Shown: positions 1-11,639 of the stretch, one piece after another | How the letters are laid out: every line of letters begins with the position of its first letter | Numbering within the stretch: position 1 is the first letter of the stretch | Origin: Dendrophyllia cribrosa | Lineage: Eukaryota; Cnidaria; Anthozoa; Scleractinia; Dendrophylliidae | Length of the DNA stretch: 64,000 bases | Assembly: GCA_024195265.1 (NCBI GenBank) | Contig: JAJLRJ010000010.1 | Location: 23,329,454 to 23,393,453, forward strand | Reading direction: 5' to 3' | The notes under the pieces: generated by a model | What the model saw: only the letters and a program-made list of their open reading frames with translations | Database searches by the model: none | What the model was told of the DNA's origin: nothing | Translations under genes and position numbers: made by a program

Positions 1-470
1 AGAAAGAGGATTTTGAGTCACCTCCGAGCTAAGCCTGATATTGTACAAAATAATTATTGTCATTGAGTCGTCTATATATCTATGGCCTTCGAGTATTAAT
101 GGGGGTTGCCCGAGAAAGATCGTCAGCAGTGTGTCTGCTGCTAAATAAAGTATAAAGGCGAAAAAGTTCTAGCGTTAATTTAATTTAATTTTTAGAATTT
201 CATTGTAAATGATTTGAACCCAGGAGCATCAGCAGTCTGCAGTAGGTTGTGATCGTCCGGTTTTAATAGTGTTACTGAAACGACCTTGACGTTAAGTTAC
301 TTTTTGCTACAGTTTACCTTAATATTTGTTGAGTGTGAAGGATGTAACATGTTACAGTTACAGTTACAGTTACAGTTAGTTGCCAGTTAGTGTTACTGAA
401 ACGACCTAAAGTTAGTTTTTGCTACAGTTTACATTAACTGAATATTTGTTGAGTGTGAAGTATGTAATAT
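1..470. repeat. Short tandem duplication and TTACAG array
   Basis: No gene is visible here. A ~75-base stretch beginning GTGTTACTGAAACGACC occurs twice in direct orientation (about 266-345 and 393-470). Between the copies, at about 348-379, is a short hexamer array of TTACAG units. Seen directly; no function inferred. Confidence 0.6.
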
Positions 471-1705
471 ATATAGTTAGGCTTAGCCTAAACAGCGGCG
501 CCCTCTGAAGACCCTCTGAACAAGCTTAACTAAGATGAAACTTAACTAATAGGTTAAAGGTCGGAAGCACAAGAATTAAAGATTAATATTGACGACCGGG
601 CTATTTTTCAATTTTAGCAATTCTCAAAAACTGTATTACCCGACCGTCTGCACAGTACATTTAGACCGTGCAAAAGTTCACAAAAACAACTTTTGCTCCG
701 TCTAGAATAACTATTACAACTATTTTCCGAATAACATACACTTGTTGCTTGTCACAAAATGCCCGAGAAACTGATTTGGAAACCAAAATTGCAAAAATAC
801 ACAAACATATTTGCATAAGGCGACGCGAGTATAAAATCTAAGTCTTGTTTTGTTTACATAAAATCGCTTTTCAATCTATGTAATGAATGAACAAACACAT
901 AAAAATGGACAACACAATCTTCTTTCGAAAAATTTTATTCAAATCTCCATTAGTTTATGTTTAAAAGCAAAACGCATAACGCGAATCGAGGCCGAACCGT
1001 GTCTTCCATGAAATTCAAGAAATTAATACAACTGAATTTAAGCTACACGTTTAAAAACAATTCTCCAAAACTAACGAGAACACATTAACAAAAAGTCAAT
1101 CACAGATTGATATCAAGATAAATTCCCATCGAAAAATGTAATTTGTTTTACCTTTAAGTCCCTCCGGCCACTACTGTGCTTGGAAATTCTTTAAATCTCC
1201 GCTTTGGTGCTGAAATCCGTAAAACGAACCCATCTCTCGCATTGCTAAAACCGTATATAGTTCCTCGAAGCAAGATTTTATCCCTGAAAGCTCTTCTTTT
1301 TTCACTAAAGCGGCTTCTGAGTATCCCTTAATTAGTATCCCTGTCTTGAGTAGCAAACCACGAAAAAATGCAGGAAAATAACGACTTTAATTTAAACCGT
1401 TTTCTTCGCTCAGTAAACACAGCAAAACATCAAAGTGTTTTCCCAGCTGACGTGTAACCGTGTAACCGCGCGAAAAAAAAGCCTCGCTTTGGTTTCAACA
1501 TGACGTCGTACCCGCATGTTTTGCGACGTCATACGCGCCCGCGAGCTAGTCCTGCGCGACGGAGCTACCTGCGCGACGGAGGGCGGAGGGCACACGCGCG
1601 CCCGCGAAACATTCCGCTAGCCATGACCATGAAAAATGACGGGCTAGGTTCTATGAGTATGGGGCTGCGCAGCCGGGCCTTCGGCCCGGCGAGTGCTCCG
1701 CTAAT
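471..1705 (+). repeat. Copy 1 of a ~1.2-kb dispersed repeat
   Basis: This block recurs inverted at 8592-9665 and in the same orientation at 45311-46440. Shared landmarks, in order, are CTTAACTAAG near the left end, the AAGGTCGGAAGCACAAGAATT stretch (about 555-580), GACCGGGCTATTTTTCAATT, and at the right end a GC-rich tail with TATGAGTATGGGGCTGCGCAG. The tail ends at GCTCCGCTA. Small ORFs inside do not look like protein genes. It could be a non-autonomous transposon or the long terminal arm of a larger element, because copies 1 and 2 face each other around the transposase-like gene. Confidence 0.7.
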
Positions 1706-1944
1706 ACCAGTTACATTGGTCAGACCACTCGCTATATTTCTACGCGCGTCCGTGAGCACCTGTCTTCTGACAAAATCTGAATTCTTCGGAAACTTGCCGT
1801 GATGCTTGCTCTGAGGAATGTTTCACCATTTTAGACTCAACACAACAAGTTTCCAAATTAAGTCAAAGCACGCCGTGCCAGCGCGCGTCTCAAAGGTGCA
1901 GTTAGGCGCCTGCTGTAGCTCTATGTTCAGCCAGCGGTATTGAT

Positions 1945-2505
1945 ATGAAATTTAAGTTAAAAATGGCGGCTAATGTGATAAATGAAGCCACAAAGATCCT
2001 ACGCCCTCTGCGTAATGATGTTCATAACTTTGTCCTGTTTGAAAATGAAGTTGAGGAAAACCTAATGAAATTATTCGAAAAGCATCGAAATAATCAGAAT
2101 TCGATTGAAAGAGTGCGACATTCGTTCATTGAAGTTGGGTCGATCATTGCTGGGGAAATAACCATCTTGCTGCAAAAGTTGCACTGGCGACTCAGTTCCC
2201 GGAATAAAGCCCGTAATCCTTGGACTGTCCAAGTTACAAGGGATTTGCCAGTGCAATTATTCGCTTTTCTTATGCATATGGTTAAGAAGGCAAGGTCAAC
2301 TTACGGTGTCACCCATTCGCAAAGCAGATTCCTGGATATCATTATTTACACCGAAGAGAATCGAGTGGTTAGAGATTTATCTCGACTTTTCGACGTCAAC
2401 CGAGAAGCAATCCTGGAACATTTTACAGACATTTCAGGGTCCCAGGAAAGGAAATGCAAGGGTGGTTGTGAGTGCCCAAAAGCCATTTACCTTGTCTTAC
2501 TCTAG
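1945..2505 (+). CDS. Unrecognised 186-aa ORF, partly duplicated downstream
   Basis: An open frame of 186 codons whose product I do not recognise. The middle is rich in charged and hydrophobic residues (EVEENLMKLFEKHRNNQ), and the C-terminal third has MVKKARSTYGVTHSQSRFLD. The 3' part (from about 2261) is repeated at 3754-4075 with small differences that alter the frame, so at most one copy is intact. It lies inside the cluster bounded by the opposed 1.2-kb repeats and faces the transposase-like gene, so it may be a second ORF of that element. Whether it is translated is unknown. Confidence 0.35.
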   Translation: MKFKLKMAANVINEATKILRPLRNDVHNFVLFENEVEENLMKLFEKHRNNQNSIERVRHSFIEVGSIIAGEITILLQKLHWRLSSRNKARNPWTVQVTRDLPVQLFAFLMHMVKKARSTYGVTHSQSRFLDIIIYTEENRVVRDLSRLFDVNREAILEHFTDISGSQERKCKGGCECPKAIYLVLL

Positions 2506-3232
2506 GAAAAGGTCATCTGTTGCAATTAAATGCTACTACAAGTTTACAAATGCATATGGATATATTTTTGAAAGTTGAATTAGACTGTTGTAAAACTAAC
2601 AGACTGACACTTCATTGCTCAAGTTTTAAATTTACTGTTTAATGTGTAATCTGCTACAACTTATGACCCAATATTTTTTGACAAATTTATGAAAGTGTAC
2701 ATTTATGGGTCCTTATAAATAAATAAATGTATGTTTATAATTAAGTAAACATATGCATGTTTCTCACATTACAATGCATTTCATATGTCATCTGTAACAA
2801 TTTTTGGCCCATTTCTTTCAAAAATTATGAAAGTGAACATAATGGGTCGTCACGAATAAAGAAATGTTTGTTTATTGTCCACTTCAAGGCCCTCATTTTG
2901 TTAATAGTTAATTATTCATGTATGTAGTATGTTGTTGTAAATAGCTGCCGCTGCCCATTGCCGGATTAGTGCTAACTACAGGCAATTATGTTAATTAAAG
3001 CTAAGTGTCGAAAGCAATCAACAGCAACAACAACTTTCATTGTACTAAAAATCCCTGATGCATCCCTGATGCCCTCAGCAATCAATAACTTTGGTTTTGG
3101 TTTCTCTATGGTTCGAGATTGGCCGAGTAGTCTAATTGCTAAGTGATCAGTTTGGTTTTTTTAACTATGTCCTGGTGTCACCTAACAGCTGCAGCAAACC
3201 TTTTCCCTGCTCAACACTTTGTTGGATAAATT
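2261..3232. repeat. Duplicated tail module, copy A
   Basis: This module holds the 3' end of the 186-aa ORF, a non-coding stretch with CATTTATGGGTCCTTATAAA, a segment starting ACTAAAAATCCCTGATGCAT (~3045), and at 3163-3232 a short copy of the 3' end of the transposase-like gene. Most of it recurs at 3754-4600. This indicates local duplication or unequal exchange. No independent gene is seen. Confidence 0.6.
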
Positions 3233-3496
3233 TCATTGTACTAAAAATCCCTGATGCATCCCTGATGCCCTCAGCAATCACTAACTTTGGTGTTGGTTTC
3301 TCTATGGTTTGAGATTGGCCTAGTAGTCTAATTGCTAAGTGATCAGTTTGGTTTTTCTTTGCAACACTAAATTGAAAACCACTCTAAATAAACTAAAAAT
3401 ATGTTTCCCACAACACATTTGAGCCACAAAATGCTTACTGCTTTACAAGCCTACTTCTAGTCCTGCATGTGATTAAATGTTTCTGATTTTTTTTAA

Positions 3497-3757
3497 CTAT
3501 GACCTGGTGTCGCCTAACAGCTGCGGCAAAATTTTTCCCTGCTCAACACTTTGTTGGATAAATTTCATAATTGGATCACCACAGAATGTACATTTTTCAT
3601 CAGTGGGACTAGCTTTCTCTAGATTGCAGTAGCAAAACTGTGGGTCAGAAAACACCCTGTCTGGGATGTATACAGCAGTATGCTTGTATGTACTAAGGTT
3701 GAACCCTTGTTCAGGAAGCCACACTAACATTACAAACTCATGCTTGAAAATCTGCAT
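3497..3757 (-). pseudogene. Duplicated C-terminal fragment of the transposase-like gene
   Basis: An 86-codon open frame nearly identical to the last ~86 codons of the gene at 5101-7065. It includes the cysteine-rich FCYCNLEKASPTDEKCTFC segment, with a few substitutions (for example NLSTYKHT for NRSTYKHT). It has no upstream body and runs directly into a copy of the 186-aa ORF fragment on the other strand, so it is a broken duplicate and not a gene. Confidence 0.75.
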
Positions 3758-4600
3758 ATGGTAAAAAAGGCAAGGTCAACTTTCGGTGTCACCCATTCGC
3801 AAAGCAGATTCCTGGATATCATTATTTACACCGAAAAGAACCGAATGGTAAGAGATTTATCTCGACTTTGCGATGTCAACCGAGAAGCAATCCTCTCGAA
3901 CATTTTACAAAGACATTTCAGGGTCCCAGTAAAGGAAATGCAAGGGTCGTTATGAGTGCCCAAAAGCCATTTACTTTGTGAAAATCTTACTTGAGGAAAG
4001 GGTCATCTGTTGTAATTAAATGCTACTACAAGTTTACAAATGCATATGGATATATTTTTGAAAGTTGAATTAGACTGTTGTAAAACTAATAGACTGACAC
4101 TTCATTGCTCAAGTTTTAAATTTACTGTTTAATGTGTAATCTGCTACAACTTATGACCCAATATTTTTTGACAAGTTTATGAAACTTTCAAACTGTGTAC
4201 ATTTATGGGTCCTTATAAATAAATAAATAAATAAATGTATGTTTATAATTAAGTAAACATATACATGTTTCCCACATTACAATGCATTTCATGTGTTATC
4301 TGTTACAACTTTTTGCCCATTTCTTTAAAAAATTATGAAAGTGAACATTATGGGTCGTCACGAATAAATAAATGTATGTTTATTAGAGCAGTTTTAAACT
4401 AAGTGTCGAAAGCAATCAACAACAACAACTTTCACTGTACTAAAAATCCCTGATGCATCCCTGATGCCCTCGGCAATCAATAACTTTGGTTTTGGTTTCT
4501 CTATGGTTTGAGATTGGCTGAGTAGTCAAATTGCTAAGTGATCGGTTTTGTTTTGGTTTTACAACACTAAATTGAAAACCACTCTAAATAAACTAAAAAT
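3754..4600. repeat. Duplicated tail module, copy B
   Basis: Second copy of the module at 2261-3130. It includes the ORF fragment MVKKARSTFGVTHSQSRFLD (3760-3955, frame lost downstream) and the same non-coding segments, and differs by small indels such as an expanded AAATAAATAAAT run near 4221. The sequence after it, up to 4673, again parallels 3370-3473. Confidence 0.65.
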
Positions 4601-4677
4601 ATGTTTCCCACAACACATTTGAGCCACATAATTGCCTACTGCTTTACAAGCCTACTTCTAGTCCTGCATGTGATTAA

Positions 4678-5078
4678 AGGGAGGATTTCACGGTTCGACG
4701 CATGTGCAAGCTATGACGTAACCCATTTAATTTCATTGTTTAGACCAATCGGAAGCGAGTAGATAACTCCGGCGGGAAATTTGCCCGTGAAAATGTCGCG
4801 GTCAGTCAGCGGATTGAATGGATGATTATGCATACCCATGATCGAAAGCCACCAGAGCGTAGAATAAATCCTTCGGGTCAAAGGTTTTATTCAGTGTTGA
4901 CTTTGTCGGTGTTATTCGTTGAAATTTTCTGTAAATTTTGGTCATCCTTCGCTTTGTTTGAACTAGTGTGTGATTATTGAAGAAAATGTGAGTGGTCTTT
5001 GACCGATAAAATTGGTAAGAAAGCGAATAAAGCATTATAATCTGTGCACTGCATGCGCCGAACCGTGAAGCCATCCCC
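4678..5078. mobile_element. 401-bp inverted-repeat element with TTAA target duplication
   Basis: The ends are inverted: GGGAGGATTTCACGGTTCG on the left, and on the right the reverse complement of GGGGATGGCTTCACGGTTCG. TTAA (or TTAAA) flanks both sides. The unoccupied version is in this window at 3469-3485 (TGATTAAATGTTTCTG), in the duplicated copy of the same flanking DNA, so the insertion boundaries are directly visible. There is no transposase ORF. TTAA duplication suggests piggyBac-type mobilisation; that is inference. Confidence 0.85.
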
Positions 5079-5100
5079 TTAAATGTTTCTGATTTTTTAA

Positions 5101-8026
5101 CTATGTCCTGGTGTCACCTAACAGCTGCGGCAAAACGTTTCCCTGCTCAACACTCTGTTGGATAAATTTCATAATTGGATCACTACAGAATGTACATTTT
5201 TCATCAGTGGGACTAGCTTTCTCTAAATTGCAGTAGCAAAAGTTTGGGTCAGAAAACACCCTGTCTGGGATGTATACAGCAGTATGCTTGTATGTACTAC
5301 GGTTGAACCCTTGTTCAGGAAGCCACACTAACATCACAAACTCATGCTTGAAAATCTCATACCAGCGCCTTTTATAAAATGTATTTTCGCTTAGTTTTTT
5401 CAAAGCAATATGTTTTGCCTCCCTCCCTTCCATTGTTACCATACCAAGCCCTTGTCCATATTTCTCATGTAACTCTTTAGTGTGGGAAGGAATGATATGT
5501 CCAATTGTCCACACAGTAGGATTTACTGAGGTAGGGAGAAACAATGCATTCACCCGATAATAGTCACGAGCACTAATGCTCAGTTCTGCAAGCTGTTCAA
5601 CAGTAATATCAAACCTACTGAAGAGTGAGACACAATCCCTTAGTCTCAGTCCAAGGTGAGAATCATTTTCACTACTAAGCCATTTAATCAATCTCATAAA
5701 ATTGTGGCAAAGTAGCCTGGAATCTTTTCCAGTAAATCTATACTGGAGATCCTGACCCTTACCCTGTGTTTCGTCGTACCACTTCTTTACCTTTCTTGCC
5801 AAACATTTGGCCTTTACCTCAAACTTCAGTGCAGTTACAACTCTAGAGACAATGCTATGATTTGGAATGTCTGTGAACTTTTTGCAGCTGTCTGGAAGAT
5901 TTGATTTTCCAACTGCCTCTTTCAGAACCCCCTTAAAGAAATACTGCCAGGCATTATTCTTAATATGTAAAGGTTCTACATGGGCGAGATCAATCAATTT
6001 CCCAATTAAAGGTACAAATTCTTGGCGACTGTTCTTACGTGCAATAAATTCTGTGACTTTGCTTCGAAATTGTTTCTCCTTAAGTTGCTTCTCAGACAAG
6101 GATTTTTTAAATTTGTCAACCTCATTTGCAATTTTGATCCTCTCTTCATACTTCCAAGGCTTCCACATGGTCTGTGTCCTTGGTGGCCGGATAGTACTTC
6201 TCTGTGACAAACTTAGGTGGGATAAAAATGTCCCCTTTAAGTCAGTACAGTTGTTTTTTGAAACATCTGCAAAAGTTGAGAAAAATCTTGCACTATTGGG
6301 TAGTTCACCGCCCAGCATAGCCAACATCTTCATATCATTTGGCAATTCGGAACATTTGAAGGTAACATGGAAGCCCTCAATTTCAAAGACTTTTTTCTCT
6401 ATCTCACTAATTTCTTTGCACAAGAACTGACAGTACTTGCGCATAACTGGCGAAGTTTCCTCACAATTACCCCCAAAAATAATAAAGTTGTCATTGCTTG
6501 ATGCAACCCTCTTACCAACATTAATAAAACTTAACAGAAAGGAACATGCACTTTCATTCTTCCCAAACGGGCAGCCATCCCCACCCACTGCAAATAAAAA
6601 AGTACCCTCAGTTTTACCAAACCACTGAAGGGTTTGCGTTCTGTTATTTCTGAGATAAAATTTTGCTAAGCGGGGCAAATACTCAATTAACTTTCGAAAG
6701 CAACCTTCTGTTGTTTCATCTTCTGTAACACCTTGAAACTGTTCTTCTAATTTGTACACATTTCCAATGCTGACTTGGTTTATTTCTTTGACAAGCTTGT
6801 TGTAGGGCAGCAATTTTGGAATGGGGCAGTTTGGCATCATAGTAATAGCTGACCTCCCGTTTCCCATTGTTTCCTTTTTTTTCATTGATAATGCAAGTCT
6901 TACAGACTTGTATTTCCGCTTACCCATTACACCACTACTATAAAAAACTGCAATGCTTCTCTTTACATTTTCTGGCGAGCTTTCAAAAGCTTTTGAATTT
7001 TCCTTAAATGTAGCTGAGACTACCTTCTTTGTTAAGACTTTCTGACTTAAAACATAATCTTTCATTTTGTCTACTTTACATCGTTTTGCTTAGGTGTCAA
7101 ACATCCCATTAAAGGCTGGTGTTAAGTTATTCTCAGAACCTCCATGGATTGTGGAAGCAGTTATCATTGTTTCATGCCGTCTTTTCGCTGCTGTTCTTGG
7201 TGGCATATTTGATTTCCCATCCACCAAAATAGTTGGGGATCTTGTTCGTGAACTAATATCAGTGTTAACTGGTTGTAACTGCAACGAAAAATACATCATT
7301 ACCCCATTTTCTATACGGCACTAAAAAACATAATCTTATGGTGAAGACTGTTATACTAACCTGAACATTTTGAGTTTCACTTGTCAAGTCTCTCAACACT
7401 TCCCCTGAATCACTGACCTTTAGGTAACAAAAAATGAAATTAATCAGTCACTTGAAAAATGTTCATTCCACAAATAAAACAAAAGCTAACAGCAATTAAT
7501 TAATTATTATAAGTGGCAATTGATAGATGTAGCATTTTCCAGAAATGATGTACAAATCAGAAGTATTTATCAATACATAAAAAGAAAAATAAACTTCCTT
7601 TAATTTCAAACTAAAAGAGTAGCTTGTTTAATGCTAATATATTTAAGTTAACTACCTGTAAAAACTAATTAACTTAAGCTTATTATATATAACAAGCAAA
7701 ATAACCAGCTACCTAAATAACTAACTACAGTCATGTAATCTATTAATTTATACCTAATGCACTGAAAAACACAACACAGAATATCTTGTTGCTTATTAAC
7801 AGCATGTGTCAGTGTTTGATCAGTTAATTAATATAACTCAATAATTACATGTATGTCCTCACTGACTAACCAAACTAACCTTTGATTTAAGTCTGTTAAT
7901 TTTCCTCGTGTTTTTGCTAATCTCTGCCTTCAAACTTCTACACCGTTCCACTGCTTTCTCCCTCATCTCCTTTCTGGCCTTCATAAAGGCATTAACATCG
8001 AATCGACTGTTCTTAGTGTGTGGCAT
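5101..8026 (-). pseudogene. Transposase-like gene split by one in-frame stop
   Basis: Four segments join with consistent phase. Exon 1 (8026-7880) starts MPHTKNSRFDVNAFMKAR and is a basic, coiled-coil-like stretch. Exon 2 is 7417-7361. Exon 3 starts at 7278 and reads to a TAA at 7092-7090. The same frame then continues without a break through 7065 to 5101, as 654 codons starting MKDYVLSQKV. The large part has VGGDGCPFGK (D163) and LPNDMKMLAMLGGELPNSA (D244), spaced like acidic residues of RNase H-fold transposases, and a C-terminal cysteine cluster, FCYCNL...CTFC. I do not recognise the exact family. Partial 3' copies nearby and the flanking opposed repeats suggest a mobile-element gene. The lone stop suggests recent decay, or two separate ORFs. 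Confidence 0.6.
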
Positions 8027-8591
8027 AATGCTAACAGTTCACCTAGTGCAATATACAAGACACTGTTATGCGTTTGGCCCGGGTATTCAGATATAAGCTA
8101 AAATTCAGCAAAACAAAAACGATACGATTCTTCTCTATGTGTTAAAGATTTAAATATTTCCTTGAAATGCTGTTGTTTGGAAAACTGTTAAATTCTTTCG
8201 GAGCCAAAAACTTACCTTTGTAATGTCGAGCAAGTCCACGCCATTAGACCAAGAAAGTCACTCGTAGAAAGTCCGTCCTTCGATAGCAAAACCATGACAT
8301 GTTTGGTATCTTCTGAAAGCTAATGGAACAACCTACCATATTCTTTTGTGAATGAAGCATCACAGCTTTCCCAGAAGGCATGAGAACCCTCCATTTATAC
8401 CAAACCTGACTCATCCCCAGTCTTCTCTCGAAAATTCCGAATTCCGCCGTCATTTTTGAAAACATTGCAATGCAGCTTTGTGACGCGCGCTGGCCCGGCG
8501 TGAAGGAAGCTATGCACATTAAGTGGGAAAAACCAACATTAAACCTTCAAGTTAAACAGGTATATATTTCTTTATCTTTGTAACATGTTAT

Positions 8592-9665
8592 AGCGGAGCT
8601 CTGCGGGCCGAAGGCCCGCGCGGAGCCCCATACTCATAGAACTAAACCTACGCGAGTCATTTTTCATGGTCGGAATGCTTCGCGGGCGCGTCGGTCCTGT
8701 GCGTCCGTCGCGCAGGGCTGGACCCCTCGGCTACACAGCCGTCAGCTCGGTAAACACTTTAAAAGTTGGATCTTCCATAAAGTCGTTATTTCCCTGCATT
8801 TTTTCGCGATTTGCTACTCAAGACAGGGATACTAATTAATTGATACTCAGAAGCCGCTTTAGTAGAAAAAGAAGAGCTTTCAGGGATAAATCTTGCTTCG
8901 AGGAACTCTATACGTTTTTATCAATGCAGGAGCAATGCGAGAGATGTTTGTTTTTATTACAGATTTCCGAACCGAAGAAGCGGAGTTTTAACGAATTTCC
9001 AAGCAGTCCAGTGACTTTAAAGTAAAATATAATAAATCACATTTTTCGATGGGAATTTATGTTTATATCAATTTTTAATTGACTTTTCCTTCGTGTTCTC
9101 TTTAGTTTTGGAGACATGTTTATGAAACGTGCTCAAATTAAGTCGTGTTGTTATCTTGAATTTCATAGAGGACAGCTCTGCCTTGATGCACTATAAATGG
9201 TACGTGTTTTGCTTTTAAACATAAACTAATAGATATTTGAATAAAATTTTTCTAAAGCAGATTTTGTTGTCCATTTTTATGTGTTTGTTCATTCATTACA
9301 TAGGTTGAAAAGCGATTTTATGTAAACAAAACAAGACTTGGATTTTATAGTTCTAAACTCACTCGCGTCGCCTTATGCAAATATGTTTGTGTATTTTTTT
9401 GCAATTTGATTTCCAAGTCAGTTTCTCAGGCAATTTTTGATACGCAACAGGTGTATTTTATTTGGAAATTAGTCGTACTAGTTATTCTAGACCGAGAAAA
9501 AGTTGTTTTGTGAACTTTTGTACGGTCTAAATGTACTGTGCAGACGGTCGCGTAATACTGTTTTTGAGAATTGCTAAAATTTGAAAATAGCCCGGTCGTC
9601 AATCTTAATTATTGTGCTTCCGACCTTTCACCTCAGTCAAGCTAAGCTAAGCTTATCATCGGCTT
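8592..9665 (-). repeat. Copy 2 of the dispersed repeat, inverted
   Basis: Reverse-complement copy of 471-1705. It starts with the GC-rich tail (TAGCGGAGCTCTGCGGGCC) and runs out through the AATTGCTAAAATTTGAAAAT and GTGCTTCCGACCTTTCACCT segments to about 9665. With copy 1 it encloses ~6.9 kb containing the transposase-like gene. Divergence from copy 1, including many indels, shows it is not a recent duplicate. Confidence 0.7.
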
Positions 9666-10620
9666 TAATTTCTGTTTGGTCGTTTCACAAGGATACAATT
9701 TATTTAATTGCAACGTCATTGTTGTTAGCTATTTGTATGGATTGCATTATGCAACACACCTATTCTTGTATTTAATAGGAAATTCAAACTATAACTTTTG
9801 TAACTGAAGATGACATAAGTATATATCAAAACATATTTCCACCTAGCTCAGTTTTCTTTGTTCTTTTCAGGGGAATATATCACATAACCCCGTTCATTAC
9901 AGTGTCTGAAAAGCTGGGTGCGGCTTTGATTGTAGCAGGGGAGAGGCGGGGCTGAAAACAGTAGCTGATAACAATAGCAAAACAAAGGATTGTATATTCC
10001 CCTCGACATATTCCCCCCGACATATTCCCCCCGCCTTAATCCCCTCGTAATAGAATAACACAAACGGGAAGACAAATAGGGCATAACAAGGAAAACACTC
10101 TAGCATCGGTCAATATTTTTTGTTTACATAAAAATACAACTTCATCAATCTTATTCCTACGTAATTCCCCGTAATTAACTTGCCGGTCGCGACCAAAAAG
10201 CGAAATGTTAATATTCGATGGTATCGTACCTCGATTCAGGTTTCGAGTCTTCAATAATGTATGACGCCTCGTTTTACGCTTGAACCTGAATATGTTTCCG
10301 CCGGTTTCCTTGGAAAACACGCCGCAACCACTCCATTGATCTTCGAAAGATGAAGGCGGGCAATTGGGCGATGGCGAGACTACGAGTACTGTTCATACAT
10401 TTTCTTCTCTCTTTCCCGCCTTCTATTCATAACGAAGCAACGTGCTCAATGCAAATTTGGCAAAAGCAAAACATGTTTACCGTCTCGCTTCGTCATGTGC
10501 GGTGATCCCAATGCGGCCTGGCGGAATCATGCTTTTCTGTATTTGAATTGAACGGAATGCTACTCTCCGAAAAATTAATAGTTTCTTTGTTTTAAAAAAC
10601 CTCACAACGTGAAAAATAAG
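9666..10620. other. Non-coding stretch, no gene seen
   Basis: AT-rich DNA with no convincing exon. Short ORFs on the minus strand (9848-10320) have no recognisable features. Around 9995-10045 there are near-repeats of CATATTCCCCCCG, which resemble the arms of the palindrome just downstream. Confidence 0.4.
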
Positions 10621-10623
10621 TAT

Positions 10624-10744
10624 GTTATTGACCCTTCCCTCGGGGATATGTGATATATTCCCCTCGTGGCGTTCCCTCGGGCTACGCCCTCGGGTACGCC
10701 ACGAGGGGAATATATCATATATCCCCGAGGAAAGGGTTAATAAC
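10624..10744. repeat. GC-rich foldback palindrome (~120 bp)
   Basis: The arms GTTATTGACCCTTCCCTCGG...and ...CCGAGGAAAGGGTTAATAAC pair almost completely around a centre near 10685 (CTCGGGCTACGCCCTCGG). Comparable foldbacks lie at 34671-34807 and 48437-48580. It sits directly before a Penelope-like fragment. It is probably a foldback-type mobile element; transcribed, it would form a strong hairpin. Confidence 0.8.
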
Positions 10745-11580
10745 CCTTACATGTATTACAAGTTGAAATGTGTTGTTTTATGCCTTCAAACTACTATCTA
10801 CACGAAACCAACTTATACCGACAGATTACTAGACCAGTCATCGTACAACCCTACATCTCACAAAGCGACGACCATACGAACTTTGACAAGACGAGCGCAA
10901 CTAGTTTGCGACTCATCTGACAGCTTAACCGACGAAACGAAGTACCTTGACAACCTTTTCAGTAAGAACAAGAGCAACGCAGACTTTGTCAAACGCAACG
11001 TTTACAAAAACAACGAACCTAACCAACTAATGCAAAAACTGTCACCACTGCGACAAATGACGACGCTACATCAACGGCACTTCTATGACTATTGCACGGA
11101 TCTTACAACCTTACAAGATCCGTGTCGCTCACAAACCGATTACTACCGTTTACGTCAACTTCTAACAAACGTTAAAGACAAGGACGAACCAAACGACAGA
11201 CAAGGAGCAGTATATACAAGATCAAATGCTGCGACTCTCAGGCCTCTAACATCGGTGAGACTGGCAGAAATCTGAACATACGACTGACTGAACACAAACG
11301 GGCGACACAAAATGATGATGTCAACAATCACGTTGTTGAACACCATTGACACACGAATCACAGAATAGACTGGGACTCTGCCAGATGCGTTACTTATAGT
11401 ACGGACTGCTACAAACGACTCACTCTTGAAAGTTGGTTTACTAACTTAGAACAGACACCACTGAACAGATGCCAACAGCTGCCTGCGAGCTACAAACGAC
11501 TTGTAAACAGAACAGACAAACAACAGACTGAACTCACCGACAAATTTGACTAACAATACAACGACAGAAATTACACTAAC
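10740..11580 (+). pseudogene. Penelope-like element 3' fragment with GIY-YIG domain
   Basis: The frame at 10755-11190 reads VYTKPTYTDRLLDQSSYNP and TRRAQLVCDSSDSLTDET, then RQLLTNVKDKDEPNDRQGAVY. This is the end of a Penelope-like reverse transcriptase and its linker. A frameshift near 11220 separates this from GETGRNLNIRLTEHKRAT and the SWFTNLEQTPLNRCQQLP tail, which form the GIY-YIG endonuclease region. In-frame stops and the missing catalytic reverse transcriptase body show it is a dead, 5'-truncated copy. Family assignment comes from remembered protein patterns; a protein search would settle it. Confidence 0.7.
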
Positions 11581-11639
11581 AATACACGTATCGAAACGCG
11601 CCAATCACTGTCTTGAGTCTCCACAGCCAATAACATCAT

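Noticed and set aside
1500..1802. 100-aa ORF rich in Arg and Ala
   Set aside because: It lies in the GC-rich tail of the dispersed repeat and its frame is not kept in the other two copies.
5867..6430. 187-aa plus-strand ORF
   Set aside because: It is antisense to the large transposase-like frame, which has recognisable motifs and continues for 654 codons.
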